64,000 nucleotides of DNA from Helicobacter macacae MIT 99-5501. GTDB lineage: Bacteria; Campylobacterota; Campylobacteria; Campylobacterales; Helicobacteraceae. Under the pieces are notes generated by a model that worked only from the letters and a program-made list of their open reading frames with translations, searched no databases and was not told the DNA's origin. Both the position numbers and the translations under genes were made by a program. Positions 53,338 to 62,746 of this stretch are shown piece after piece (within the stretch, counting starts at the first letter, position 1; each line of letters opens with the position of its first letter). The DNA lies in contig NZ_KI669454.1 in NCBI RefSeq assembly GCF_000507845.1, positions 1,280,746 through 1,344,745 on the forward strand, written 5' to 3'.

Positions 53338-54783
53338 GTGGAGACACAACAAATTAGTTTTAATGATTTGGGGCTAAAAAAATCAGTCCTAAAAGGCGTG
53401 GAAGCTGCGGGATTTGGCACGCCTAGCCCTATTCAATCCCAAGCGATACCAGCCGTGCTAAAAGGAGGCGATGTCATCGCCCAAGCCCAGACAGGCACAG
53501 GCAAAACCGCAGCCTTTGTCCTCCCCATCTTGCACAACCTAAAAAATAACGGCGAAATCGAAGCACTAATCATCACTCCCACTAGAGAGCTTGCCATACA
53601 AATCAGCGATGAGGCATTTAAGCTAGGTAGATTTTGTCGCACTCGCACGATATGCGTCTATGGAGGGCAAAATATCAAGCATCAAATTAGCTTTTTGGAT
53701 AAAAAACCACAAATAATGATAGCCACGCCCGGACGCCTCCTAGACCACTTGCAAAACAACCGCTTACGCAACTTCTCCCCTAGAATCATCGTCCTTGATG
53801 AAAGCGATGAAATGCTTGATATGGGGTTTTTGGATTCTATTGAGGAGATTTTTTCATACTTGCCCGAAGAAATCCAAGTGTTGCTTTTTTCTGCGACTAT
53901 GCCAAAGCCTATCCAAGAGCTAGCTGACAAACTCCTAATCAACCCCACCAAAATCAAAATCGCACCCGCAGAAGTAACCAACCACGACATTACCCAAAAA
54001 TACTATGTCATCAACGAAAACGAGCGCAATGAAGCCATAATACGACTGCTTGATACACAAAACCCCACTTCATCAATCATCTTTACTCGCACCAAAAAAG
54101 AAGCGGACAATCTAAATGAGTTTTTGCACGCGCAAGGCTATGATTCTGTCGCCTTGCACGGGGATTTAGACCAGAGGGCAAGGAGAGAGGCGATAAACGC
54201 ATTTAAAGGGCGAAATACCGATAAGAAGCGCGTGCCTATCCTTGTAGCCACCGATGTAGCAAGTCGTGGGCTAGATATTAGCAATGTAAGCCACGTGTTT
54301 AATTACCACATTCCACTAAATCCCGAAAGCTATATCCACCGCATAGGACGCACAGGTAGGGCAGGCAAAAAGGGTGTGGCTATCACGCTAGTAAGCCCAC
54401 TAGAGTATAGAGAATTGCAGAGAATCCAAGATGATGTCGGCTCAAAGCTAGAACTATTTGAAGTGCCTATCGACCCAGCACAAGGGCTAAACAAACTCTT
54501 AGAAACAAAGATTTCAGATGAGGCTATCGAAGCGTATTCTCGCATAGGCAAAGAAATTGAGCTAAGTCAGCTATGCTTAAAGCTACTTACGCATTATCTA
54601 AGCAAAACCACGCCAGAAATGCCAAAATTCCCTCAAATGACAGAATCTAAAGATTCCAAGCAAAAAAAAGATTCTGCTAGCAAATCTCGTTACAAACCAA
54701 GCCATACCAAAAATCGCCACAAAACAAACCATAGAAATCCTAGTGAGCGCACTAGCTCAAATAGACACTCTAAACACAAATAG
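53338..54783 (+). CDS. deaD: DEAD-box RNA helicase
   Basis: A 481-residue helicase: Q motif (FNDLGLKKSVLKGVEAAGFGTPSPIQSQAIP), AQTGTGKT, PTRELAIQ, TPGRLLDH, the DEAD box as DESDEMLDMGF, SATMP, and in lobe 2 VATDVASRGLDI and HRIGRTGRAGK. A Lys/Ser/His-rich tail of about 60 residues probably binds RNA. It would unwind RNA in ribosome assembly or cold adaptation. The start is GTG 53338 after AAAAGGA. H. pylori has a single such helicase next to an SPFH gene, and the same neighbour lies close by here, with ilvE between. Confidence 0.93.
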   Translation: METQQISFNDLGLKKSVLKGVEAAGFGTPSPIQSQAIPAVLKGGDVIAQAQTGTGKTAAFVLPILHNLKNNGEIEALIITPTRELAIQISDEAFKLGRFCRTRTICVYGGQNIKHQISFLDKKPQIMIATPGRLLDHLQNNRLRNFSPRIIVLDESDEMLDMGFLDSIEEIFSYLPEEIQVLLFSATMPKPIQELADKLLINPTKIKIAPAEVTNHDITQKYYVINENERNEAIIRLLDTQNPTSSIIFTRTKKEADNLNEFLHAQGYDSVALHGDLDQRARREAINAFKGRNTDKKRVPILVATDVASRGLDISNVSHVFNYHIPLNPESYIHRIGRTGRAGKKGVAITLVSPLEYRELQRIQDDVGSKLELFEVPIDPAQGLNKLLETKISDEAIEAYSRIGKEIELSQLCLKLLTHYLSKTTPEMPKFPQMTESKDSKQKKDSASKSRYKPSHTKNRHKTNHRNPSERTSSNRHSKHK

Positions 54784-54826
54784 CTTTACACGATAAAATC
54801 AACAAACCCTGCAAAAAGGAGTAAAA

Positions 54827-55756
54827 ATGGCACTAAAAGAATCTAGCTACATTTGGAAAAATGGCAATCTTGTGGCGTGGAAAGACGCCACCACGCATAT
54901 CCTAAGCCACACTATTCATTATGGAAATGCCGTGTTTGAGGGCACAAGAGCATATATGACGCCAAAGGGACTAGCGATTTTTCGACTTGATGAGCACTGC
55001 AAAAGGTTGTTAAATTCTGCAAAAATTGTGCGCATACATTGCCCATATAGCCTAGAGGAGCTCAAGCAAGCCCATATTGACTTGCTAAAGGCAAACAAGG
55101 CTGATTACAAAGGCAATGTCTATATTCGCCCATTTATTTTCTTGGGCTATGGCGTTATGGGCGTGTATCACGCAAACGCACCTGTGGAAACAGCAATCGC
55201 TGCGTGGGAGTGGGGCGCGTATCTTGGCGAAGAGGGCATAAATAATGGAATCAAAGTCAAAATGAGCTCTTTTGCACGCAATTCTGTCAAAAGCTCGATG
55301 GGCAAGGCAAAAGCTGCGGCAAACTACCTAAACTCCCAAATGGCAAAATACGAAGCGATTGCTTGTGGGTGCGAGGAGGCATTGCTACTTGATGAAAACG
55401 GATTTGTAAGCGAGGGAAGTGGCGAGTGCTTTTTCATCGTGCGCGATGGCAAGCTCATCACCCCTCCACACGACTACACTTTGGAATCTATAACCCAAGC
55501 CACCACCATAGAAATAGCGCGTGATTTGGGCTTAGAAGTTATTGAGCGCAATATCACGCGTGATGAAGTCTATATCGCTGATGAGGCGTTTTTCACAGGC
55601 ACGGCTGCAGAGATTACACCTATACGCGAGGTGGATTTCTATTCCATAGGCTCGGGCAAGGCAGGCAAGATTACAAAATCCCTCCAAGCCGAGTTTAACA
55701 AAATCATCAATGGTGAGAATCCAAAATACGCGCACTATCTCACTTTTATTGACTAA
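54827..55756 (+). CDS. ilvE: Branched-chain amino acid aminotransferase
   Basis: IlvE transfers the amino group between glutamate and the keto acids of Leu, Ile and Val. The 309-residue fold-IV enzyme has HYGNAVFEGTRAY at 31-43, the PLP lysine as Lys162 in AKAAANYLNSQ, the signature Glu in GFVSEGSGECFFIV, and FFTGTAAEITPIREVD near 255-270. AAAGGAG lies upstream of ATG 54827, 43 bases after the helicase stop. Confidence 0.95.
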   Translation: MALKESSYIWKNGNLVAWKDATTHILSHTIHYGNAVFEGTRAYMTPKGLAIFRLDEHCKRLLNSAKIVRIHCPYSLEELKQAHIDLLKANKADYKGNVYIRPFIFLGYGVMGVYHANAPVETAIAAWEWGAYLGEEGINNGIKVKMSSFARNSVKSSMGKAKAAANYLNSQMAKYEAIACGCEEALLLDENGFVSEGSGECFFIVRDGKLITPPHDYTLESITQATTIEIARDLGLEVIERNITRDEVYIADEAFFTGTAAEITPIREVDFYSIGSGKAGKITKSLQAEFNKIINGENPKYAHYLTFID

Positions 55757-55837
55757 AGCAAAGTTGCGACAAAAATTACAGAAACGAAAATCTTAAGCGC
55801 AACTACAAGACAAAATCTAAAAACTTAAGGAGAATCA

Positions 55838-56944
55838 ATGCCGATTGACTTAAACGAACACCTAAAACGCAAAAATGCCAACAACGGCTCAAGCCAAAAT
55901 AGCGAAAATCCACAAAATCGTGGAAATGGCTCAAATAACGACAGAAATAACCAAGACAACGATAAAAACAAGTCGCCTTTCCCACCAAATTTTAATCCCA
56001 ATTTCAACCTCCCTCCAAATCTGCTAAGCTCTCGTTTTGTAACTTACGCAATAGTGGGAGTAATCGCTGTGTTACTATTTGTAATGGCGCGTCCATTTGT
56101 GGTGGTAAATTCTGGCGAAACAGGCATCAAAGTAACGATGGGTGCATACGACTATGACCATCCTATGAAGCCGGGATTGCACTTTTTTGTCCCTATTTTT
56201 CAAGATGTCATCATCATCGACACAAAAGTTCGCACGCTAAATTTCTCTAGCACAGAAGATATGGGCAATGTCGGCAAAAATCAAAGCATTTTGCGAAATG
56301 GAGCAATCAATGTAATGGACACTAGCGGTATGACAATCTCTATTGAACTAACCGTGCAATATCGACTAGATGAAGCCAAAGTGCCTTTCACTATCGCAAA
56401 CTATGGGACTGCGTGGGAACAAAAACTTATAAACCCCGTTATCCGCGACATCGTGCGAAGTGCGGTGGGAAAATACCCCACAGAAGAGCTACCCACCAAG
56501 CGTGATGAAGTAGCAAGCCTTATTTACAATGGCTTCAAAAACAGCATAGATTCTGTGCCAAATCAACCTGTGAAGCTAGAATCTATCCAGCTGCGTGAAA
56601 TCGTCCTGCCCGAAGAAGTCAAATCGCGAATCGAGGGTGTAGAGCTAGCAAAAAGAGATGCCCAAAAAGCAAAAGAGGAAGCAAACGCCCTGCGTGAGAG
56701 GGCAAAAGGTAAAGCCGACTCACTAGAAATCGAAGCAAAAGGGCAATCCCAAGCAAACCGCCTTGTAAATGATAGCCTTTCCCAACGGCTTTTAGAACTG
56801 CGACAAATCGAAATGCAAGGCAAGTTTAATGAAGCATTGAAAGAAAATAAAGATGCTCAAATCTTTTTGACACCCGGTGGAGCAGTCCCAAATATTTGGG
56901 TAGATAGCAAAAGTAAGCAGCAAAACGCAGTCATTAGCAAGTAA
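55838..56944 (+). CDS. SPFH/prohibitin-family membrane protein
   Basis: A 368-residue protein. Residues 1-65 are an Asn/Asp/Pro-rich cytoplasmic lead, then one membrane helix (FVTYAIVGVIAVLLFVMARPFVVV). The SPFH domain (about 90-270) follows, starting VNSGETGIKVTMGAYDYDHPMKPGLHFFVPIF, and then an Ala/Glu/Lys coiled coil with KRDAQKAKEEANALRERAKGKADSLEIEA. Prohibitin-like proteins form large rings that organise membranes and regulate FtsH-type proteases. AAGGAG precedes ATG 55838. A homologue lies beside deaD in H. pylori (from memory). Confidence 0.9.
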   Translation: MPIDLNEHLKRKNANNGSSQNSENPQNRGNGSNNDRNNQDNDKNKSPFPPNFNPNFNLPPNLLSSRFVTYAIVGVIAVLLFVMARPFVVVNSGETGIKVTMGAYDYDHPMKPGLHFFVPIFQDVIIIDTKVRTLNFSSTEDMGNVGKNQSILRNGAINVMDTSGMTISIELTVQYRLDEAKVPFTIANYGTAWEQKLINPVIRDIVRSAVGKYPTEELPTKRDEVASLIYNGFKNSIDSVPNQPVKLESIQLREIVLPEEVKSRIEGVELAKRDAQKAKEEANALRERAKGKADSLEIEAKGQSQANRLVNDSLSQRLLELRQIEMQGKFNEALKENKDAQIFLTPGGAVPNIWVDSKSKQQNAVISK

Positions 56945-56997
56945 GACTACATTTTTGTGGCTACATTTTTGCTACCTGCGCAGTGGTGAGTTTTATA

Positions 56998-57032
56998 AGT
57001 TTTTTTGCAAAATCAGTTTTTGCAAAAAAACT
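56998..57032. terminator. 15-bp perfect hairpin between the SPFH gene and hisIE
   Basis: AGTTTTTTTGCAAAA (56998-57012) and TTTTGCAAAAAAACT (57018-57032) are exact complements with a 5-base loop. The stem has A/T runs on both sides, so it may stop transcription in either direction or act in the hisIE leader, which begins 86 bases later. Confidence 0.6.
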
Positions 57033-57118
57033 GTGCCAAGAAAAGCACATTTCTAGCAAAAAGTGTAAAAACTTGGCAAAATCAATAAAGGCGAATCAAA
57101 GGCAAGCAAAGGAAAACA

Positions 57119-58030
57119 ATGCCACAAAACACCAAAATCCAAAAGATTCTCTCGCTTTTTTCGTGGGATAGCTCGCCACTTATCCCCGCAATCGCTCAAG
57201 ATAGCGACACCAAAGAAATCCTAATGCTTGCTTTTATGGATAAAGAAGCCCTAAATCTCACTCTGCAAAGTGGGCAAATGCACTACTTCTCTCGCTCCAA
57301 AAATCGCATTTGGCGCAAAGGCGAGCAAAGCGGGCATATACAAATCGTGCAAAAAGTCCTTATTGATTGCGACAATGACGCACTTGTTTTTATTATCAAG
57401 CAAAAAGGTGCTGCTTGCCACACAGGACAAAAAAGTTGCTTTTTTAGAGAGATAGATTTCATATCCACAAATCAAGCAAAACCACCAAAATCAAACCTAA
57501 GCTATGGCATAATTGATGACTTATACCACACACTTTTGGAGCGCAAAAGTGCCGACCCAAGCACTTCTTATACTGCCTCTCTCTATGCCAAAGGTGTCGA
57601 CACAATCGCAAAGAAAATCATCGAAGAAGCTAGCGAAGTAGCCCTCGCCCTAAAAGACTTCCAATCAGCAAGTCCCAAAAAAGATTGCAAAAAAAACACC
57701 AAAGAAGCAAAAAAATCCAAAAAAGACTCTACCGATAAAAGCCTACAATCCCACCTTATCTATGAATGCGCTGATTTGCTCTACCACAGCCTTGTCGCTC
57801 TAGCAAAGCACAATATCCACCCCGAGCAAGTGAAATCCGAGCTAGCAAGGCGATTTGGAATCGGTGGCTTAGTAGAAAAAGCAAGTCGAAGTGCTAAATC
57901 TAGCGCAAAATCTAAAAAATCTAGCACGCAAAAAATAACAAAATCAAAAACACCCAAAGCAAAAAGTCAAGCAAAATCTCACAAAACAACCACGAAAAAC
58001 AAACAAAAAAGCAAAATAAAGGATAAGTAA
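57119..58030 (+). CDS. hisI: Bifunctional HisI/HisE of histidine biosynthesis
   Basis: This bifunctional protein performs steps 2 and 3 of histidine synthesis. The HisI part (1-115) has LMLAFMDKEALNLT, HYFSRSKNRIWRKGEQSG and the zinc cysteines in LIDCDNDA and AACHTGQKSCFF. The HisE part (about 125-260) has DDLYHTLLERK, IIEEASEVALALKD and YECADLLYHSLVAL. A Lys-rich insert (about 182-203) splits HisE, and a Lys/Ser/Thr tail of about 45 residues follows; both look like lineage-specific low-complexity additions. ATG 57119 after AAAGGAAAAC. The next gene overlaps its stop by one base. Confidence 0.94.
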   Translation: MPQNTKIQKILSLFSWDSSPLIPAIAQDSDTKEILMLAFMDKEALNLTLQSGQMHYFSRSKNRIWRKGEQSGHIQIVQKVLIDCDNDALVFIIKQKGAACHTGQKSCFFREIDFISTNQAKPPKSNLSYGIIDDLYHTLLERKSADPSTSYTASLYAKGVDTIAKKIIEEASEVALALKDFQSASPKKDCKKNTKEAKKSKKDSTDKSLQSHLIYECADLLYHSLVALAKHNIHPEQVKSELARRFGIGGLVEKASRSAKSSAKSKKSSTQKITKSKTPKAKSQAKSHKTTTKNKQKSKIKDK

Positions 58031-58977
58031 TGTATCCTCCACTATCTTTCACGCCGCTAAAGGCTATGCTTCTAGCCTCGCTTGATAATATCACATTTGC
58101 CGAAATCGGCGTGTTTATGCTCTTTTTCCTAGTTTTTACTTTTTGCTTTTTTTTATCGCTTATTTTTTGGGGTTTTAGACGCATTCTTTTTGTGTTTTTT
58201 CTTATTGAAACGGGAATTTTGCTTGGCATTCCTTATGGGATTTCTGCCGTATCTCAAAAAATAATCTATCCCATAGAAGTGCGATATGACAAATTTCGCC
58301 CATTTGTGTATACTACGGGGTTTAACTACGACATAGAAATCACAAGCAAAGCAAAGCTACCACTAAAGAAATGTTTTCTTACGATTATCCCAAAGCGTGA
58401 GGGGGCAAATATCCTGCCAAAGCCTAAAAATCTCGCCTTACTAGATTCTAATCAAGCAGATTCTAGCCAAATAGATTCCACTCAAGCAGATTCTCTCCAA
58501 GCCGATTCTCAAACAGATTCTAGCCAAATTGATTCTAATGACAAAAAATCTAGCCAAGATAATGAACAATCTAATCAAACCAACGAACAATCTAGCCAAG
58601 CACAAAACCAAGATTTCGCTAATAAACAAAAAGAATCTAATGATTCTAGCGAGGCAAAATCTTCGCAAGAGCCACAAGAAAAACCAACGATAGAATCGCA
58701 AGAAGAATCAAACGCGGAGCAAAAGCAAGATGCAAAATCAAGTCCTACCAAACCCACAGAGCAAAACACACAAAAGCCACCCAAACAGCCCAAGCCACCC
58801 TCACAATACGCACTCAAAGCCTACAAAATACTTGACTACATAATCCCACTTGATGCGTTTGTGGAAGTGCTAGAGCTAGAATCCCCTCTAAAATACAACA
58901 AAAAAGTGCGCTGGCAAGGAATCATAAGGGACTATAAATACGATGAGAACTTCGGTGCACAAGTCAGTTGCCATTAG
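58030..58977 (+). CDS. Two-helix membrane protein, DUF2393-like, with DSxQ-rich insert
   Basis: A 315-residue protein: membrane helices at about 25-48 and 55-78, and a core beginning IYPIEVRYDKFRPFVYTTGFNYDIEITSKAKLPLKKCFLTII that resembles DUF2393 proteins of Campylobacterota. A roughly 115-residue Asp/Ser/Gln/Glu repeat region (about 138-255, units like ADSSQID) comes next, then a conserved-looking end (KILDYIIPLDAFVEVLELE...VRWQGIIRDYKYDENFGAQ). The insert interrupts what should be one domain. Function is unknown. It starts within the hisIE stop (TAATG), so it is translationally coupled. Confidence 0.65.
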   Translation: MYPPLSFTPLKAMLLASLDNITFAEIGVFMLFFLVFTFCFFLSLIFWGFRRILFVFFLIETGILLGIPYGISAVSQKIIYPIEVRYDKFRPFVYTTGFNYDIEITSKAKLPLKKCFLTIIPKREGANILPKPKNLALLDSNQADSSQIDSTQADSLQADSQTDSSQIDSNDKKSSQDNEQSNQTNEQSSQAQNQDFANKQKESNDSSEAKSSQEPQEKPTIESQEESNAEQKQDAKSSPTKPTEQNTQKPPKQPKPPSQYALKAYKILDYIIPLDAFVEVLELESPLKYNKKVRWQGIIRDYKYDENFGAQVSCH

Positions 58978-59312
58978 CCAAAAACTTTTATCGTGCGATT
59001 TTTTACACAGCATTTTGCAAAGCCCTTAAGAATGACAAAAAAAGTAATAAACAAAAAACAGAAAAAGTTAGAAAGTCAATCAAACTTTAAGCACGATTCT
59101 AAAAAAGCACTTACCATAAAGCAAAGAAGTCATATAAAAGAAAGAGACAAGATTCACAGATAGAAGTAAATTTTTGCAGAAGTAAAAAACTAAACCCACT
59201 CCACCAAACTCCCTCACGCTAAAGATAAGGCTTCAAAGCAAAAACAAAAGCCCTAGCCCCTCCTTAAAAAATCATCAAAAACAAAGCCTTCAAATCCCCC
59301 TCCAAAAATTAC
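58978..59312. other. Noncoding gap between convergent genes
   Basis: These 335 bases are A-rich with no credible frame, no palindrome above about 6 bp and no promoter that I trust. They separate the ends of the DUF2393-like gene and the minus-strand outer-membrane gene. Confidence 0.5.
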
Positions 59313-59894
59313 CTAAAAATAAAGCCCAAGCGTAACTGCGACTTGGTGTTGCCAGCCACCGCGCACACTACCGATGACTTTTGGATTTTGAGAGGATACA
59401 TCTAGTCCCACACTTAGCGGTAACACAGGAATATCAAAATTGATTCCATAGTTTATCGCTGCAGTGTCCTCATAGCCGATTTTATCAAAGCGAGAGTAGC
59501 TCCCACCGATATAAGGGATAAATCTCCACACTCTATATCCTAGCAAGCCACCCACTTGCAGATTACCAAAGCCATTTGCTTTGTTTTTATCAAATACATA
59601 GTTATACTTCACCATTGGCGCGATTGTCAAGCTACCGCCTAGCCACACGCGAGCATATCCACCTAGCAAAAACGCATTATTTAGCGCACTACCGTCGTGG
59701 ACATTAGCTCCCGCAGACACGCCTATATCGGGGTTGATTTTGAAGCTGCCTATACCTAGTGCGCTAGCACTATTTGTGAGCATACCCGCCAGCAATGTAG
59801 AGCAAGCGAGATATTTTCCAAATCGTTTTGCACTTTCGCTTATGCTTTGCTTTTTGCATATTGCCATTTCGTTTTGTGTAGATTGTTGTTTCAT
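59313..59894 (-). CDS. Small outer-membrane beta-barrel protein
   Basis: A 193-residue protein with a long n-region and signal peptide (FGKYLACSTLLAGMLTNSASA). About 150 residues follow with Gly/aromatic strands (FLLGGYARVWLGGSLTIAPMVKYNYVF, VGGLLGYRVWRFIPYIGGSYSRF), ending in VAVTLGLYF. The terminal Phe is the beta-barrel assembly signal. ATG 59894 has AAAAGGAG upstream and is preferred over the in-frame 59939. It probably forms an 8-stranded barrel. No named family is recognised. Confidence 0.75.
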   Translation of the reverse strand: MKQQSTQNEMAICKKQSISESAKRFGKYLACSTLLAGMLTNSASALGIGSFKINPDIGVSAGANVHDGSALNNAFLLGGYARVWLGGSLTIAPMVKYNYVFDKNKANGFGNLQVGGLLGYRVWRFIPYIGGSYSRFDKIGYEDTAAINYGINFDIPVLPLSVGLDVSSQNPKVIGSVRGGWQHQVAVTLGLYF

Positions 59895-60042
59895 TTTGTC
59901 TCCTTTTGGGATAAATTTAGCCCGCACTATACCAAGCAAAATTTAATACAAAAATAACGACTTCAAAATCAATACATTGCTTGATTTACAAAGCTAAATC
60001 TTATCCACCACAACAGCAGTTTGCCATTTATATTTACAAAAA

Positions 60043-60711
60043 CTACAAGCAAAACTTATAGCCTATCCCCCACACAGATTGCAAAAACTTTGGCTCTTTT
60101 GCATTGTCATTTAGCTTTATGCGGAGGTTGCGGATATGCGTGTCTACATTGCGCAGTGAGCTATCATCGTGTATGGTAGAAATCGTATTTGCGATAGATT
60201 CTCGGCTTATGGGGTGTAGGCGGTTTTCGATAAGAAGCGCAAGTATGTCAAACTCCGTATTTGTCAAATCAAGAAGCGCACCATCTAGATGAACTTCTCG
60301 CTTTTGAGTATCTATGCGTAAAGGACCAAAGGCACTTTCTTTTGGTTTTAGTCTACGAAGTAAAGCATTTATACGAGCGATAAGCTCCACAGGCTCATAG
60401 GGCTTTGATAGGTAGTCATCAGCCCCTTTGTCAAAGCCTTGTATTTTGTTGTAAATATCGCCACGAGCCGAAGAGATAATGATAGGGATTTTACTCTCTT
60501 GTCGCAACTTTTTGCACAGCTCCAAGCCGTCCATTTGTGGCAATCCCAAATCAAGTATCACTAGTTCTATGCCATTTCGAGATTCTTTGATGATTTCTAG
60601 CCCCTCTAGTGGAGAAGCAGTAGCTATCACTTCAAAATTTGCTTGCTCTAAATAAGTCTTAATAAGTCCTTGTATTTCTAAATCATCTTCGATAAGCAGG
60701 ATTTTGCTCAT
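60043..60711 (-). CDS. OmpR/PhoB-type response regulator
   Basis: A 222-residue regulator. The receiver domain has acidic pocket EDD (8-10), phospho-acceptor Asp54 (VILDLGLPQMDG), Ser/Thr site IIISSARGD and Lys in DDYLSKPYEP. The winged-helix domain ends with VDTHIRNLRIKLNDN...SVWGIGYKFCL. The receiver resembles the H. pylori acid-responsive ArsR (IPIIISSAR, GADDYL.KPY.P.EL), from memory. No histidine kinase is adjacent, so the partner lies elsewhere. It sits between two minus-strand outer-membrane genes that it might control; that is inference. Confidence 0.9.
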   Translation of the reverse strand: MSKILLIEDDLEIQGLIKTYLEQANFEVIATASPLEGLEIIKESRNGIELVILDLGLPQMDGLELCKKLRQESKIPIIISSARGDIYNKIQGFDKGADDYLSKPYEPVELIARINALLRRLKPKESAFGPLRIDTQKREVHLDGALLDLTNTEFDILALLIENRLHPISRESIANTISTIHDDSSLRNVDTHIRNLRIKLNDNAKEPKFLQSVWGIGYKFCL

Positions 60712-60877
60712 TTGATTGCTCCTTGATAGTCAAAAATATTTCGCACTTGAGCCCGACCTCAAGCGACCTCGTAATTATAATAAATGTTCGTTAAAAATTC
60801 TATTTTTTAGATAAAAAATAGTGAATCTATCAAGCAAAATCTACTTCCTAGCTCAAATCTTGCCCTAAGTAAAAACC

Positions 60878-62584
60878 CTAAAACTCATACCTTACCCATA
60901 TAAAGCTATGGCTTCTATCATCAGTGCGTTTGGGAGTGGATTTTGTTGTATCCTCACTGCTAGCACCAGCTACGCCATTTATGCTACCACTACCATTTGA
61001 GCCCACGCGATAGCCTGCTTTGGTAGCATCTCTTAGCCACTCTAGCTTCACGCCCACGCTAAGCCCACCGCCAAGCGCATAAGAGAAAGAGCCCGCGATA
61101 GAAGCCTCCTCACTTCTCCTAGAATCACTATACCGAGAAATAAGATTCCAGCTAAATCTATTATCAAAGTGCTTCCCGCCCACAAACACAAATGGCGTAA
61201 TCGCATCTTTGCCAATCATATCGCTGATATTTCGCCCCAAGTCATACGCCGTAGTAGTCCACAAATCCAAGCTCAAAGGATTGCCAATAGTCCCTATGTA
61301 AGCGTTTGCATTGCCAAAGTTTTTATACAGTCCAAGCCCGAAGTTGTATTGATTTATATCAAATCGCTGCTTGATATATAGTGTCTGCGCTTCCTTGCCT
61401 ACCAAGTCGCCATAGCGATAGTTTCCAACCACGCGCGATTCGTGAAGTGGATTCATAAAATGCACGGTGGTTTGGGAGCGAAATCCCTTGCCATCAAAAT
61501 CTCTTTTGCTATCATATCTAGCCTCAATGATTGGGGCTATATAAGTGCCTTTTGAGAAATACACCGCTGGGATAATATCAAGTCCCAAAAAGCTATATGT
61601 CGCTTTGAATGCGTGGATTCCGTTGTGGATAAATTTACCACTGTTATCAACATATCCGCGTGGGGCATAAAAATCCACTAGCCACTGCCCATACGCAAAC
61701 GCCCTGCCATAGGAGCTAAACCACCACAATTTGAGATTGCCTAGATTTAGCCCCACCTCAAAGCCCTGCGTATAGCCACTCATATATTCCGCACTTGACT
61801 CATATCGCCCGCCTTTTAGATAAAATCCACTTTTTGCACCTAGCTTTAGCTCATAATCCAAGTATGCGTTATTTACCACATAATAGTGTCGCTTTACGCT
61901 ACTTTTTCCTTGTAAGTCAAATCCCTCCCACATTCCTATGTATTCATTCATCACGCTTCCTGTGCCACCGGGATATGGCTCACTACTAGAGTCATACACA
62001 AGCGCACCCGCAGTTACGCTAAGCCCTGCTTTTAGCGTTTGGATTTGGGATTTTAGCTCGCTTTTTAGCCCAAAGCTACCCACCATAGCACTAAAGCTAT
62101 CGGTTGGGTATTTTCCTAGATTAGCATCTATGCTTTGGTTGTTAAACCCGATTTTGCTAAAGCTCTCCACCCAGCCTGTGTAGATAAGGCTAAATTTTTC
62201 TCCCTCCACGATAGAAGTGGGCTTTTTGACTGGCTTTGTATCCGTATCCTTACTAGAATCTTTACTAAAGCTAGGTTTTTGACTAGAATCACTAGAAGAC
62301 AAATCTAGGCTAGAATCCGTGCCAAAATCTTTGCTAGAATCTAGGCTAGATTCTGCATTATCGCCCGTGTAAGAATTTGCTTCACTAGATTGTGGATTTG
62401 ATTGTGCGCTAAATTGCAGGCTAGATTGAGAGTTTGATTGCGCATTTGAAAGTGGCTCTCCAAACGCAAAGCAAGCCAAAAAAAGACTTCCAAAAACTAC
62501 ACTATTTTTCGCGTTTTTACTTGCGCTTATTGGCTTTATTTTTTCTCTTGCTTTTTTGCTTGAGATTGTCTTATGCCCTTGCAT
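60878..62584 (-). CDS. Hof-like outer-membrane porin
   Basis: A 568-residue outer-membrane protein with signal peptide (VVFGSLFLACFAFGEPLSNA). A Ser/Gln/Asp low-complexity spacer (about 55-130) comes first, then a large barrel with OprD/Hof-type strands (FSLIYTGWVESFSKIGFNNQSIDANLG, YYVVNNAYLDYELKLGAKSGFYLKGGRYES, SYGRAFAYGQWLVDFYAPRGY). It ends in SHSFIWVRYEF with terminal Phe. Proteins of this family act as substrate-specific porins. AAAGGAG precedes the ATG. The spacer is unusual and built from TAGATTCT-like DNA repeats. Confidence 0.82.
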   Translation of the reverse strand: MQGHKTISSKKAREKIKPISASKNAKNSVVFGSLFLACFAFGEPLSNAQSNSQSSLQFSAQSNPQSSEANSYTGDNAESSLDSSKDFGTDSSLDLSSSDSSQKPSFSKDSSKDTDTKPVKKPTSIVEGEKFSLIYTGWVESFSKIGFNNQSIDANLGKYPTDSFSAMVGSFGLKSELKSQIQTLKAGLSVTAGALVYDSSSEPYPGGTGSVMNEYIGMWEGFDLQGKSSVKRHYYVVNNAYLDYELKLGAKSGFYLKGGRYESSAEYMSGYTQGFEVGLNLGNLKLWWFSSYGRAFAYGQWLVDFYAPRGYVDNSGKFIHNGIHAFKATYSFLGLDIIPAVYFSKGTYIAPIIEARYDSKRDFDGKGFRSQTTVHFMNPLHESRVVGNYRYGDLVGKEAQTLYIKQRFDINQYNFGLGLYKNFGNANAYIGTIGNPLSLDLWTTTAYDLGRNISDMIGKDAITPFVFVGGKHFDNRFSWNLISRYSDSRRSEEASIAGSFSYALGGGLSVGVKLEWLRDATKAGYRVGSNGSGSINGVAGASSEDTTKSTPKRTDDRSHSFIWVRYEF

Positions 62585-62681
62585 TTTCTTAGCTCCTTTG
62601 GTTTTTCTTTTAAAAGTAGTGTGATATATTATTGTATTTTTTGTTAAGATTCACAAATTTTTGCGCTTTTAAGTTGATTTT

Positions 62682-62690
62682 GGCTACAAT
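62682..62690 (+). promoter_or_regulatory. -10 element for ispA
   Basis: GGCTACAAT (TACAAT at 62685-62690, preceded by TTTTG) is about 55 bases before the ispA ATG and resembles the TGCTACAAT boxes at 24.2 and 49.3 kb. Confidence 0.4.
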
Positions 62691-62746
62691 CCGCTAACAA
62701 AATCCACCCAAACACTTATCAAATCCACACCAAAAAGAGAATGTAG

